Shown here piece by piece: positions 40,444 to 48,798 of a stretch of DNA of 64,000 nucleotides. Origin of the DNA: Nitrososphaera sp. Its GTDB lineage: Archaea; Thermoproteota; Nitrososphaeria; Nitrososphaerales; Nitrososphaeraceae. Made by a program: the position numbers and the translations under genes. Location: assembly GCF_013388945.1 (NCBI RefSeq), contig NZ_JACAEH010000001.1, forward strand, positions 1 to 64,000, written 5' to 3'. How positions within the stretch are numbered: the first letter of the stretch is position 1; the number at the start of each line of letters is the position of its first letter. Under the pieces are notes generated by a model that was not told the origin of the DNA, did no database searches, and saw nothing but the letters and a program-made list of their open reading frames with translations.

Positions 40444-41547
40444 ATGGTCACGGTTGATCAGGTCCTGAGTTCTCTGAAAAAAGTGGTGGACCCGGAGCTC
40501 AACAAGGACATCGTTTCCATGGGAATGATTAAAGATCTTTCGATAAACAGCGGCAGGGTGGCTTTCACGCTTGAATTGACGACGCCGGCGTGCCCCTTTA
40601 ACAGCGACATCGAGCGCGACGTCCGCGCGGCTATTGCGTCGCTTGGAGTCAAGGACCTATCACTGAAAGTGACAGCGCGCGTCATGGAAGGCAGGGCGCT
40701 CAGCCTCGACGAGCTTTTGCCGGGCGTAAAGAACATCGTGGCCGTCGCTTCCGGCAAGGGTGGGGTCGGCAAGACCACGGTCTCGGTCAACCTTGCACTC
40801 TCGCTTGCAAAGACCGGCGCAAAGGTGGGACTGCTTGACGCCGACATTTATGGCCCGAGCGTGCCTCTGATGCTTGGACTGAAGGCGCAGCCCGAAGTCG
40901 TGAACAACAAGATCCAGCCGCCCGAAGTCGCCGGAGTGAAAGTAATCTCGATGGGCTTTTTCTACGAGCAGTCGCAGCAGGCAGGCATCTACCGCGGGCC
41001 CATAGTTTCAGGCATTGTCAAGCAGTTTTTGACAGACGTCAACTGGGGCGAGCTCGACTATCTCATAATCGACCTGCCGCCGGGAACAGGCGACGCGCCG
41101 CTCACGATAGCGCAGACCATACCCATCACCGGCATCCTCATAGTCACGACGCCGCAGGACGTTGCCATGAACGTGGCAGTCAAGGCGATTGGCATGTTCA
41201 ACAAGCTCAATGTCCCGATAATCGGCGTGGTCGAGAACATGTCTTTCCTCCAGTGCCCGCACTGCAACGAGCAGATCTATTTGTTCGGCAAGGGCGGCGG
41301 CAAAAAGATAAGCGAGGACTTCAAGATCCCGTTCATAGGCGAAATTCCATTGCACCAGCAGATAAGGGCCGGAAGCGACACGGGCAAGCCGACGGTTCTA
41401 TCAGAGCCAGAGTCGTTCCAGGCGCAGTCCTTTGACAAGGCAGCCAAGGTAATAGCAGGCAGGATAAGCATAATAGCTGCAGAGATGCGCGCCCAGGAAG
41501 AGGCCGAGGCAAAGGCGTCGCAAGAGTCTGCCAAGCCGTCAGCTTAA
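40444..41547 (+). CDS. Mrp/NBP35-family Fe-S cluster carrier ATPase
   Basis: A 367-residue protein with an N-terminal MIP18/DUF59 domain (about 1-85), P-loop GKGGVGKTT (about 104-112) with the deviant Walker A Lys, DADIYGPSVP, and a C-terminal CPHC that bridges a [4Fe-4S] cluster between monomers. It assembles or transfers Fe-S clusters in the cytoplasm. The last 20 residues are an Ala/Glu-rich tail. Confidence 0.94.
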   Translation: MVTVDQVLSSLKKVVDPELNKDIVSMGMIKDLSINSGRVAFTLELTTPACPFNSDIERDVRAAIASLGVKDLSLKVTARVMEGRALSLDELLPGVKNIVAVASGKGGVGKTTVSVNLALSLAKTGAKVGLLDADIYGPSVPLMLGLKAQPEVVNNKIQPPEVAGVKVISMGFFYEQSQQAGIYRGPIVSGIVKQFLTDVNWGELDYLIIDLPPGTGDAPLTIAQTIPITGILIVTTPQDVAMNVAVKAIGMFNKLNVPIIGVVENMSFLQCPHCNEQIYLFGKGGGKKISEDFKIPFIGEIPLHQQIRAGSDTGKPTVLSEPESFQAQSFDKAAKVIAGRISIIAAEMRAQEEAEAKASQESAKPSA

Positions 41548-41571
41548 TAGCCAGATTCTTGCACTAAGCGC

Positions 41572-42072
41572 ATGCCCCTCTCGCCGGAGGACGAAAAGGC
41601 GCTCAAAAGGCCGTTTGGGACTCTTTTGCCAGACGCGCAGGTGACAAGGCAAAAGGTTTCTTCCATTGTAAAGGGCGCCAAGAAGGTGATAACAGTCGGC
41701 GACGCGACGACAGAGCGCCTTACCGGCTTTGGCATCATTCCAGATGTCGCGGTCATCGACGGCAGGGAAAGGAGGGCTGCGCGCGCTGCGCCTGATTATC
41801 CGGCAAAGGAAATGCGCTGCACGAACCCTGCCGGCGTCATATCAAAAGGCGCAGTCGACCTGCTAAAGGACGCGCTTGTCGAAAAAAAGCCTGTGCGCGT
41901 TCTTGTCGACGGGGAAGAGGACATGCTTGCGCTCCCGCTTTTCGTGATGGCGCCACTTGGCTCCGTCGTGCTGTACGGCCAGCCGCTTGAGGGCCTCGTC
42001 GTAGTCGAGATAACCGCTGCCAAAAGAAAGCAGGCTAAAGACTTAATGGACAGGATTGGAATGCAAGACTAG
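41572..42072 (+). CDS. GTP-dependent dephospho-CoA kinase (DUF359)
   Basis: A 166-residue member of the archaeal DUF359 family, shown to phosphorylate dephospho-CoA with GTP as the last step of CoA synthesis. The conserved VGDATTERL, PDVAVIDGRERR and VDGEEDMLALP segments with acidic active-site residues are visible. Follows the Mrp gene by 24 nt on the same strand. Confidence 0.92.
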   Translation: MPLSPEDEKALKRPFGTLLPDAQVTRQKVSSIVKGAKKVITVGDATTERLTGFGIIPDVAVIDGRERRAARAAPDYPAKEMRCTNPAGVISKGAVDLLKDALVEKKPVRVLVDGEEDMLALPLFVMAPLGSVVLYGQPLEGLVVVEITAAKRKQAKDLMDRIGMQD

Positions 42073-42137
42073 CGGGGTATGATGATGTGGTGGCTGGATG
42101 ATCCCGTGATTGAATATACCACTTTCTGACCCCAAAA

Positions 42138-42278
42138 TCAGCTGTCGCAACCGCAGCCGTCACTACTCATATCGTAGGTGCCGATGTTGAACTTTTTGGC
42201 GCACGCGTCGCACACGCTCTTGCCGTAGTCTATCTTGGCGTTGCAGAACGTGCAGACCATGTCTGTTACCGGCTTCAC
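42138..42278 (-). CDS. Small Cys-rich zinc-binding protein, about 46 aa
   Basis: Minus-strand CTTAAAAAT near 42300-42308 points to the in-frame GTG at 42278 as a leaderless start, instead of the longer frame to 42338. The product has CTFC and CDAC pairs in zinc-ribbon spacing and a terminal GCGCDS. No family recognised. Confidence 0.65.
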   Translation of the reverse strand: MKPVTDMVCTFCNAKIDYGKSVCDACAKKFNIGTYDMSSDGCGCDS

Positions 42279-42385
42279 AATGACCGGACAGCATGAATGA
42301 TTTTTAAGTTTTGTGCCCTTTCCCTCGGTGCACTGCAATGCAGAGAATTCCTACTCGTTATAACGCATGATGCTTATTTTTCTGC

Positions 42386-42970
42386 GTGGAACCGGCACAC
42401 CTGCCTCGAGACACTAGATCTGAAAAGCAGTACGGCAGGTGGTCGGGCCGGTTTACATGGGCGGCGATAATCCAGGGCGCCGCCGTTGCCATTCTCACCG
42501 CGCTTTTGGCGGCGTTTACCGCAGGCACCATCTACCCATTCAAGATGGTCGAGATGATGCTTGCAACACCTGCAATAGGTTTTAGTGAAGTGACGGCGCT
42601 TGCCGGCCTCGGCCTGTACCTCGTAGTGGGTGTCATCGGAACAGGTCTGAGCGCGCAGTTTTACCATCACTTTGAGTCAAGGGCAGGCAGGCCGTACAGG
42701 GGAGTCGTGACAAACGCTCTTGCGTGGTCTCATTTGGTTCTGATGAATGTCGGTGTTGCAGCTGCAAGCCTTTTGATGATATACGCCGGCTTTATCGGCG
42801 ACTTTGCCGTGACGCCAGTGGAACTTGGAGGCTATGGAATGACGATAGAGCAGGTCTCGCAACAGATTCTGAATCCCCTCGTCGTGCCGGTGGCAGCCAT
42901 GCTTTTGGTGACAGTCGCAGGCGCAATAGCCGGCGGCACAGGCTTTGTCGTGAACTATTTCAAAAGATAG
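42386..42970 (+). CDS. Four-helix membrane protein, 194 aa
   Basis: GTG 42386 lies about 27 nt after CGTTATAACG, so a leaderless start is likely. Four hydrophobic segments (about 25-47, 68-90, 115-135 and 163-187) alternate with short loops; a His pair (YHHFESRAGRPYRG) lies on one loop. No recognised family. Confidence 0.75.
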   Translation: MEPAHLPRDTRSEKQYGRWSGRFTWAAIIQGAAVAILTALLAAFTAGTIYPFKMVEMMLATPAIGFSEVTALAGLGLYLVVGVIGTGLSAQFYHHFESRAGRPYRGVVTNALAWSHLVLMNVGVAAASLLMIYAGFIGDFAVTPVELGGYGMTIEQVSQQILNPLVVPVAAMLLVTVAGAIAGGTGFVVNYFKR

Positions 42971-42973
42971 CGC

Positions 42974-43207
42974 TCACATCGGAGCGATAAGGATCTTTGG
43001 GCGATTGGGCGTGTTGTGGTGGCAACGCTTGCCGCAGATGGGGCAGTTCTTCCTGTCCAAGAATATGCACTGGCAGATGTGCACCTTCATGTAGCTCTCG
43101 GCTGCTTTCGTGCTCTCGCCGGTGCCGTTGCAGAACGGGCACTGTGAGTCCGTAAGCTCGATAACGCCCTTGCCGGCGCAAACCGGGCAGTGCTCTGCCT
43201 GCATCAT
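42974..43207 (-). CDS. Cys-rich zinc-ribbon protein, 77 aa
   Basis: The protein carries CPVCAGKG, CPFCNGTG, CQC and CPICGKRC. The first two pairs look like half of a DnaJ-type zinc domain (CxxCxGxG repeats). Convergent with the 42386 gene. Probably a protein- or RNA-binding zinc domain; not assigned further. Confidence 0.72.
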   Translation of the reverse strand: MMQAEHCPVCAGKGVIELTDSQCPFCNGTGESTKAAESYMKVHICQCIFLDRKNCPICGKRCHHNTPNRPKILIAPM

Positions 43208-43274
43208 ACCCGCTACAGAGAATCAGGAGATATTTAATCATATACTATTATTCCGGTCAGTTCAACTTTACCTG

Positions 43275-44714
43275 TTGCTTGCCGACGACCTTGTGCGCGT
43301 GGCAAAAGGCGAGGTGCTCGCCGACGACTGGAGCAGGCGCGTCTATTCAGTCGACGCAAGCCACTATGAAGTAGAGCCTGCAGCTGTCGTGTGTCCCAAA
43401 GACGCAAACGATGTGCAGGAAATAATGCGCTACGCTTTTGCAAAAAAGCTGCCCGTGACTGGGCGGGGCGCGGGGACCGGGCTTCTTGGGCAGTCGCTCT
43501 CAAGGGGCCTGGTGCTTGACTTTACAAAGCACATGAACAGGATACTTGAGACAGGCGACGACTATGTTGTGGTACAGCCCGGCATAGTCAAGGCCGTGCT
43601 TGACAAGGAGCTGAAAAAGAGGAACAAGTTCCTGCCGCCGGACCCTGCAAGCAGCAGCTACTGCACAATAGGCGGGATGATCGCCGACAATTCAAGCGGC
43701 GTGCACTGCCTTGGCTACGGCAACACGATAGACTTTGTCGACGCAGTCGATCTTGTGTATGCAGACGGCAGCGCCGGGCATGCGAGCGCGGCAGGCTGCG
43801 ACGGCAGGATGGCTTCTCTGAAAAGCCTGCTTGCCAAGCATTCAGACCTTGTCAGAAACGGCTACCCAAAGGTGAGCAAGAACTCGTGCGGCTACAGGCT
43901 CGATGCAGTCATGCGCGATAGATTCCAGCTGCACAAAGTGCTTGCAGCCTCGGAAGGCACGCTTGCGCTCGTCACGTCGGCCCGGTTCAAGATACTCGAC
44001 CTGCCGGAGCGCCGGTGCCTTCTCGTGCTCGGCTTTGAGGACGTGATAGGTGCCGTCAGGGCTGCGCCGGCGATACTGCAGTTTTCGCCTGTAGCCCTGG
44101 AGCTTTTGGACCACACGGTGTTTTTGCACAGCAAAAGCGCCGAGAAGGGCAGCCTGCTTTACGTGGAGTTTGCCGGCGCAAAAGCGCAGGAGCAGCTGGA
44201 GCAGTGCAGGCAGAAAATGCAGGGAATTGCCAAGGCTGCAGAATATGCGTCAGACGAGCAGAGCCTTGCAAAAATATGGTCTGCGCGCAAGGGCGCACTG
44301 AACAGCATCATGAAGATGACGGTTGGAAGCCGAAGGCCGATAGGGCTGGTAGAAGACACCGTGGTGCACCCGTCGATGCTTGCAGAGCACACCGAAAGCA
44401 TACTTGCAGCCTACCGGAACCACGGCCTGCAGTACGTGCTGTACGGCCACGTCGGCGACGGCAACCTGCACACCCGGCCGATTGTCGACGTCTCGTCTGA
44501 ATCTGAGATGATAGAAAAACTTGCACGCAGGATATTCTCAGAGACAATCAGAAAGGGCGGGACCATAACAGGCGAGCATGGCGACGGGCTTGCGCGCGTA
44601 GGGTATATCAAGATGATGTACGGCAAAAAGCTGACCGCGCTTTTCAGGCAGGTAAAGGAGCTGTTCGACCCTGGCTATCTCTTGAACCCTGGCAAGAAGG
44701 TGCCAATCATTTAA
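43275..44714 (+). CDS. FAD-linked oxidase, GlcD/D-lactate dehydrogenase family
   Basis: A frame open from 43110 overlaps the upstream gene, but TATA-like ATATTTAATC (about 43228-43237) and family alignment favour TTG 43275, giving 479 residues. The FAD-binding PCMH domain has GRGAGTGLLGQ and DNSSGVHCLGYG; the C-terminal FAD_oxidase_C domain ends GEHGDGLARV and NPGKKVP. It oxidizes a 2-hydroxy acid such as glycolate or D-lactate. No Fe-S partner gene is adjacent. Confidence 0.92.
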   Translation: MLADDLVRVAKGEVLADDWSRRVYSVDASHYEVEPAAVVCPKDANDVQEIMRYAFAKKLPVTGRGAGTGLLGQSLSRGLVLDFTKHMNRILETGDDYVVVQPGIVKAVLDKELKKRNKFLPPDPASSSYCTIGGMIADNSSGVHCLGYGNTIDFVDAVDLVYADGSAGHASAAGCDGRMASLKSLLAKHSDLVRNGYPKVSKNSCGYRLDAVMRDRFQLHKVLAASEGTLALVTSARFKILDLPERRCLLVLGFEDVIGAVRAAPAILQFSPVALELLDHTVFLHSKSAEKGSLLYVEFAGAKAQEQLEQCRQKMQGIAKAAEYASDEQSLAKIWSARKGALNSIMKMTVGSRRPIGLVEDTVVHPSMLAEHTESILAAYRNHGLQYVLYGHVGDGNLHTRPIVDVSSESEMIEKLARRIFSETIRKGGTITGEHGDGLARVGYIKMMYGKKLTALFRQVKELFDPGYLLNPGKKVPII

Positions 44715-44739
44715 GAGCAGGCTGCATGGCTAGACTTGC

Positions 44740-45714
44740 ATGGCCGGCTGGAAGTGTCGCCCAAAAGAGTTCAAGCGGCTGTGGAACTATTCTGTCGGCT
44801 TTTACGGGGTCTGGGTGGCCCATGTCGGGCGCAGGACAGGGCTGATAGAGGCAATCGCAAATCGCGCTGTTGAAAGCGACAAACTTGCCGAGCAGAAAAG
44901 CCTCGACCAGAAGGCAGTCAGGGCCTGGTGCTCTGCGGCAGAGGCACTTGGCTTTCTGAAGCGCCGGGGCAAAAAGGTCTACCTGCCTGCGCGCATGAAG
45001 GAAATACTGCTTGAGAAAAAGAGCCCGCTTTACCTCGGCGGCCAGTTCTCTTATCTTGCGCTGCGAAGCCTCGACTATGGTTCATTAGAAGACCTCGTAA
45101 GGACCGGCAAGACCAGCGAAATGGCGTCGTCCTTTGACGCGATAGTGGAGGCGACAGACTGGGACCACCACGCGTTCATGTCTGCGGCAAAGCGCGGCAG
45201 GCTACATAAGATGTTATCCATCGGCTGCAGGGTGCTCGACGTCGGCTGCGGCACAGGCACATTCATAGAGAAACTCTTGCAGGAATATCCGCGCTCGTCG
45301 TTTGTGGGAGTCGAGCCGTCTGAAGCCGCGCACAGGGCGATGGAGATGGCTGCTGGAAAATCGGTAGAGATCTTTAGGCAGACAGGCGAGCAGATGGCCT
45401 TTGAAAGCGAGTTTGACCTCGTCTATCTCGGCGAGTCGCTCTATGCCGCGTCAGACAAGCCGGCGATAGCATCAAACTGCTTCCGGGCGCTGAAAAAGGG
45501 CGGCGTGGTTGCGATAGTGGAAGGCCTACTGCCTGAAAAAGTGGACGACGAAAGCCGGCTGATAATGGGCATGCAGCTTGACTTTGCGCTACAGGGATTT
45601 TCCTTCATGACAAAAAAGGAAATATCGTCGCTCCTGAAAGGAGCCGGCTTTGCCCGGGTCGCGTTCACCGACTTTGGCGGGTCGCTCTACCTCGTGACTG
45701 CAGAGAAGCCCTAG
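44740..45714 (+). CDS. SAM-dependent methyltransferase with N-terminal winged helix
   Basis: This 324-residue protein has an N-terminal dimerization/winged-helix region (about 15-95) like O-methyltransferases, then a class I SAM domain with VLDVGCGTGTF (about 165-175) and FVGVEPSEAA. The substrate is unknown. The 3' end overlaps the convergent VOC gene by 4 nt. Confidence 0.85.
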   Translation: MAGWKCRPKEFKRLWNYSVGFYGVWVAHVGRRTGLIEAIANRAVESDKLAEQKSLDQKAVRAWCSAAEALGFLKRRGKKVYLPARMKEILLEKKSPLYLGGQFSYLALRSLDYGSLEDLVRTGKTSEMASSFDAIVEATDWDHHAFMSAAKRGRLHKMLSIGCRVLDVGCGTGTFIEKLLQEYPRSSFVGVEPSEAAHRAMEMAAGKSVEIFRQTGEQMAFESEFDLVYLGESLYAASDKPAIASNCFRALKKGGVVAIVEGLLPEKVDDESRLIMGMQLDFALQGFSFMTKKEISSLLKGAGFARVAFTDFGGSLYLVTAEKP

Positions 45715-46112
45715 TCGGTCCCGAACATGCCGAGCATGTCAAAGCCCTCTTCAAGCTCGGTCTTTATCTCTGCTATCGAGATGAGGTGGCCGTCAGGGTC
45801 CTCTATGATTGCGTGCTTGCCAAACGACTCTTCCTTTGGCTTTTTGAAGAACTTGACCTTCTTGGCCTTCAGTTCCTTCACGGTTGCGTCCATGTCGGTC
45901 ACCATGAATCCTACAAGCATGCCTGCGCCCGAGCCCACCATGCTCTTTTTCTTTGCCGGGTGGAGCGCGACCACAGTGCCGTCCTTGAAGAATTCGGTCC
46001 AGTCCTTGGACTTGCGCTTGAGCGGCAGTCCCAGCGTGTCCTTGTAGAACTTTATGGACTTGTCCATGTTCGAGACGAGGAGTATCACCGCGCCGACTTT
46101 TCTGAATGCCAC
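45711..46112 (-). CDS. VOC/glyoxalase-family protein
   Basis: A 133-residue protein with the paired beta-alpha-beta-beta-beta modules of the vicinal oxygen chelate fold: VSNMDKSIKFYKDTLGLPL near the N-terminus and HAIIEDPDGHLISIAEI near the C-terminus. The Glu and His metal-ligand positions are plausible. The substrate is not evident. Confidence 0.85.
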   Translation of the reverse strand: MAFRKVGAVILLVSNMDKSIKFYKDTLGLPLKRKSKDWTEFFKDGTVVALHPAKKKSMVGSGAGMLVGFMVTDMDATVKELKAKKVKFFKKPKEESFGKHAIIEDPDGHLISIAEIKTELEEGFDMLGMFGTD

Positions 46113-46156
46113 CTATTTCACACCTAGCCGAGGTTTTGCAGAGGTAAATTAAGAAC

Positions 46157-46990
46157 TTATCTGTTTGCCGCCGTCGCCACGAGGACCTGCCACGGGAACG
46201 TTATCGAGCCGTTGTCGGCGTATTTCCTGGATCTTTCCTCGGATTCCATTCTTATCTCCTCGACTACCTGCGCGCCCCTTGCCTCTATCTTGGACCTTAT
46301 GGAAGCTGCAGTTGTAGACATGTAGTCCGACCAGTACTGCGCAAACGAGCCGGCCTGGTAATCAAAGATGAAATTTCGGACTGCAACTTCTGAAAAGCCG
46401 GCCGCCGAAATGACATTCTCTAGATCCTCTTTTCTGCCAAACCTGTGCACGTTTGGCGTTCCAGCCGGCCTTATGTCCGGTATGCGCTTGAGCACCGGCT
46501 CCATTATCGTGCTAAAATAAGGGACGCCTTCTGCAGGGCCGTGTACCGCCACGGCAAGCCTGCCTCCGCGCTTTAGCAGTGCTCTTAGTGCAACAAGCAC
46601 CTTTTCAGGCTCTGGAAAGAACATGAGGGCGTACTGGCACAGGACGACGTCAAACCTCGCCCTCAGGCCGATGTGCTCGGCGTCCATCTCGGCAAAGTTG
46701 CAGGCCGGGTTTTCAGACCTTGCTATTGCAAGCGGGCCCCTGGCAAAATCTATGCCTACGAGCAACCCCGAAGGGCCCACAAACTGCGACGCCTCTTTTG
46801 CAACCGCGCCCGTGCCGCATGCAAGGTCAAGCACATAGTCGTCGCGCCTGATGTTTGCAGCTTTGACTAATTCTTTTGTCGACCTGAAAGGGCCCCTGCC
46901 AGCGCTGGCCCAGCCGGCGTGGTATGTGGGCGCGACAGTATTCCAGTTGTCGCGAAAAGTCTGCTTGAACTTGACAGGGTCGTAGGACAG
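46157..46990 (-). CDS. Class I SAM-dependent methyltransferase (probable CTG start)
   Basis: An open frame starting at GTG 46834 would begin at motif I itself (VLDLACGTG), which is too short. The same frame continues upstream to a TAG at 47015-47017 and encodes family-like sequence (FKQTFRDNWNTVAPTYHAGW) with no ATG, GTG or TTG. CTG 46990 lies about 25-34 nt after the minus-strand TATA element at 47014-47024 and is the best start. The resulting 277-residue protein is UbiE-like; the substrate is unknown. Confidence 0.78.
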   Translation of the reverse strand: MSYDPVKFKQTFRDNWNTVAPTYHAGWASAGRGPFRSTKELVKAANIRRDDYVLDLACGTGAVAKEASQFVGPSGLLVGIDFARGPLAIARSENPACNFAEMDAEHIGLRARFDVVLCQYALMFFPEPEKVLVALRALLKRGGRLAVAVHGPAEGVPYFSTIMEPVLKRIPDIRPAGTPNVHRFGRKEDLENVISAAGFSEVAVRNFIFDYQAGSFAQYWSDYMSTTAASIRSKIEARGAQVVEEIRMESEERSRKYADNGSITFPWQVLVATAANR

Positions 46991-47000
46991 GCCACAAAAA

Positions 47001-47024
47001 GTTTTAATTCCTTCCTAATTAACC
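47001..47024. promoter_or_regulatory. Divergent promoter between methyltransferase and zinc-finger genes
   Basis: Plus-strand GTTTTAATT (47001-47009) is 24-32 nt before TTG 47033. Minus-strand GGTTAATTAGG (47014-47024) is 24-36 nt before CTG 46990. The interleaved arrangement means the two genes share about 40 bp of control DNA. Confidence 0.6.
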
Positions 47025-47032
47025 ATCGCGCA

Positions 47033-47200
47033 TTGAAAGAGTTCCGCGTCCTTGTGACGTGCAACGTCTGCGGCGAGACGTTTGACTCTGACTACAAGCT
47101 CATGAAGCACGTGAGCAAGAGCCACACGCCTGATGTGAAACCGCAGTGGGCCGAGGGCGAGCACAACTGCAGCTGCGGAAATCATCTACATGAGCACTAG
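47033..47200 (+). CDS. Small C2H2 zinc-finger protein, 55 aa
   Basis: TTG 47033 is taken as a leaderless start. The product contains a classical C2H2 finger, CNVCGETFDSDYKLMKHVSKSH (C-x2-C-x12-H-x4-H), and a second Cys/His-rich tail (CSCGNHLHEH). It is a likely DNA- or RNA-binding regulator. The 3' end overlaps the convergent 47197 gene by 4 nt. Confidence 0.8.
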   Translation: MKEFRVLVTCNVCGETFDSDYKLMKHVSKSHTPDVKPQWAEGEHNCSCGNHLHEH

Positions 47201-47388
47201 CGGCAACGGAATACCTTTCTGCTTCCGTCCCTGAATATGCGCGTGTAGCCGTCGATGCTTTTCTTGTTCTTTCTGTTTTCGTCGCTCCCAAGGCTCTGCC
47301 AGTCGGGGTTGCGCTCCAAAAACCTGTACGTCCTGGCAGAGTCGTCGACAAGGTAGACTGCCCTGTCTATCTTTAGCCGCCTGACCAC
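47197..47388 (-). CDS. Small basic protein, 63 aa
   Basis: A 63-residue product with RAVYLVDDSARTYRFLERNPDWQ in the centre and a basic C-terminus. Not recognised. Competing frames on the same strand show no pattern, and this frame has normal codon use for the region. Confidence 0.5.
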   Translation of the reverse strand: MVRRLKIDRAVYLVDDSARTYRFLERNPDWQSLGSDENRKNKKSIDGYTRIFRDGSRKVFRCR

Positions 47389-47467
47389 GCCAGCTTATGC
47401 GTCCTGAGCGTAAAAAGCGTGCCTGTCGCAAAAATTCTTAAGGCCATCTCGCACTTGCACGTACCAG

Positions 47468-48064
47468 GTGCTGCCCGACAAGCTGTTTTTCATCTACGTC
47501 GCCAGAAACGAGGAATGGCAGCGCCTGCAGGCAGAGGACTGGGAGTACGTCTCTGCGATGGCCCGCTTTTACCACTGGTGGGCAAAGAGGTTCTTTGGAA
47601 TAGATATACCCGTTGAAGCAGACATTTTGCCGATAGTACCTGGCAAGCTCTTTGACAGGATGTCGCTTGCCTACCTGCTGCGCGACCACGAAGACAGGGG
47701 CAAATACACGTACCACTTTTACCTCGCCTACTTCAAGCCGTTTTTCACGGACTGCAACACCGAGGGGTACACGACAGAGAACTTTGGCATGATTTTCTGG
47801 CGCCGGCCAAAAGAGCCGGAGGCAGAGCCCAAGCGCTTTGCCTACTTTGCGCAGGAAAACTGCCCTAAGGTCTCGCACGTGCTTGCGCACGAGCTCTTGC
47901 GGCTGAACGGGAAAAAGCGCGACGTCTACGTCACCAAGGTGCACAAGCTCTGGACTCAGCACGTGGAAAAGGGGAGGCCGTTTTTGCACTTTGACAGCCA
48001 GTTCAAGCGCACGGGGAGCGAGTCATTTAAGTTTGCGACGCTTGACGCGTCAGAGCTTGTCTGA
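47468..48064 (+). CDS. Hypothetical protein, 198 aa
   Basis: GTG start about 27 nt after TTCTTAAGG. The protein is rich in aromatic residues and contains WWAKRFFGIDIPVEADILP, and SHVLAHELLR near 137-146, which resembles the start of a zincin helix but lacks the second His. Not recognised; possibly a thaumarchaeal-specific inactive or unusual metalloprotein. Confidence 0.72.
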   Translation: MLPDKLFFIYVARNEEWQRLQAEDWEYVSAMARFYHWWAKRFFGIDIPVEADILPIVPGKLFDRMSLAYLLRDHEDRGKYTYHFYLAYFKPFFTDCNTEGYTTENFGMIFWRRPKEPEAEPKRFAYFAQENCPKVSHVLAHELLRLNGKKRDVYVTKVHKLWTQHVEKGRPFLHFDSQFKRTGSESFKFATLDASELV

Positions 48065-48102
48065 GGCAAAGAATATCTGTCGCTTGTGCGCACGCGCTAT
48101 GT

Positions 48103-48366
48103 TTGCCATCAGGGTTTCTTGTCAAGGCCGGCGCCATAGTGTCAACTGCAGGAGTCGCCATGCTGGTCGTTTTTGTGATAGTATTGCTTGCCTTCCCGGT
48201 GGTCAAAGAGTGTGAGGGCGACAGCTGCAACTTTCAGTCGACAGCGCCCGACCAGTTGAAGTCGATAATAAACCCGGGCTTTCTTGCGTCGTCGCTTCTT
48301 GTGATAGCTGCAGGCATTGTCATGATCCGCTACAGCCGCTGGCGCGAGTCAAAGGCAGTCTCCTAG
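48103..48366 (+). CDS. Two-helix membrane protein, 87 aa
   Basis: TTG start. Hydrophobic segments at about 8-32 and 60-76 flank a polar loop with CEGDSC, which could form a disulfide outside the cell. Function unknown. Confidence 0.65.
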   Translation: MPSGFLVKAGAIVSTAGVAMLVVFVIVLLAFPVVKECEGDSCNFQSTAPDQLKSIINPGFLASSLLVIAAGIVMIRYSRWRESKAVS

Positions 48367-48402
48367 CGCGCCGGCTAAATACAGGAAACGGCTAGCGGCG
48401 GC

Positions 48403-48798
48403 ATGGTACGATTCAGCCGGGCCGAAGTCGACTTCCTTACCAAGAACGAGGCGTGCAGGGTGGCGACCTGCCACGACGACATACCGCACGTCGTTCCAGT
48501 GTCGTACGTGTTTGAAGATGGCGCCTTTTACTTTGCCGCCGACCTTGAGACGCGCAAGCTCGAAAACATCAAGGCAAACAACCGCGTCGCGCTCACCGTC
48601 GACATCTATAGTTCCAAAGGCAACAGGGCAGTCTGCGTGCAGGGGAAGGCGGAGCTGATAGAGCGCGGGAGCGAATTTGCCCGGCTCTACAAGATATTTG
48701 AGAAAAAGTTTGCATGGGTCAGGGCGGACCCGTGGAAGGAAGGCGAGGCGCCATTTGTGCGCGTCACCCCGACTACCAAGGTCAGCTGGGGAATATGA
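48403..48798 (+). CDS. Pyridoxamine 5'-phosphate oxidase-like flavin protein
   Basis: This 131-residue split-barrel protein has ACRVATCHDDIPHVVPVSYVF near the N-terminus, KLENIKANNRVALTVD, and a conserved C-terminal VRVTPTTKVSW. The family binds FMN or F420 and reduces or oxidises diverse substrates. It overlaps the MtrA-like gene by 4 nt (ATGA), so the two are coupled. Confidence 0.85.
   Translation: MVRFSRAEVDFLTKNEACRVATCHDDIPHVVPVSYVFEDGAFYFAADLETRKLENIKANNRVALTVDIYSSKGNRAVCVQGKAELIERGSEFARLYKIFEKKFAWVRADPWKEGEAPFVRVTPTTKVSWGI

Noticed and set aside
43110-43274. N-terminal extension of the GlcD-type oxidase
   Set aside because: It overlaps the antisense zinc-ribbon gene and precedes the TATA element; family alignment starts near TTG 43275.
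47468-48064. AHELLR segment as a zinc-protease motif
   Set aside because: The second His of HExxH is Arg, so a classical zincin site is not present.
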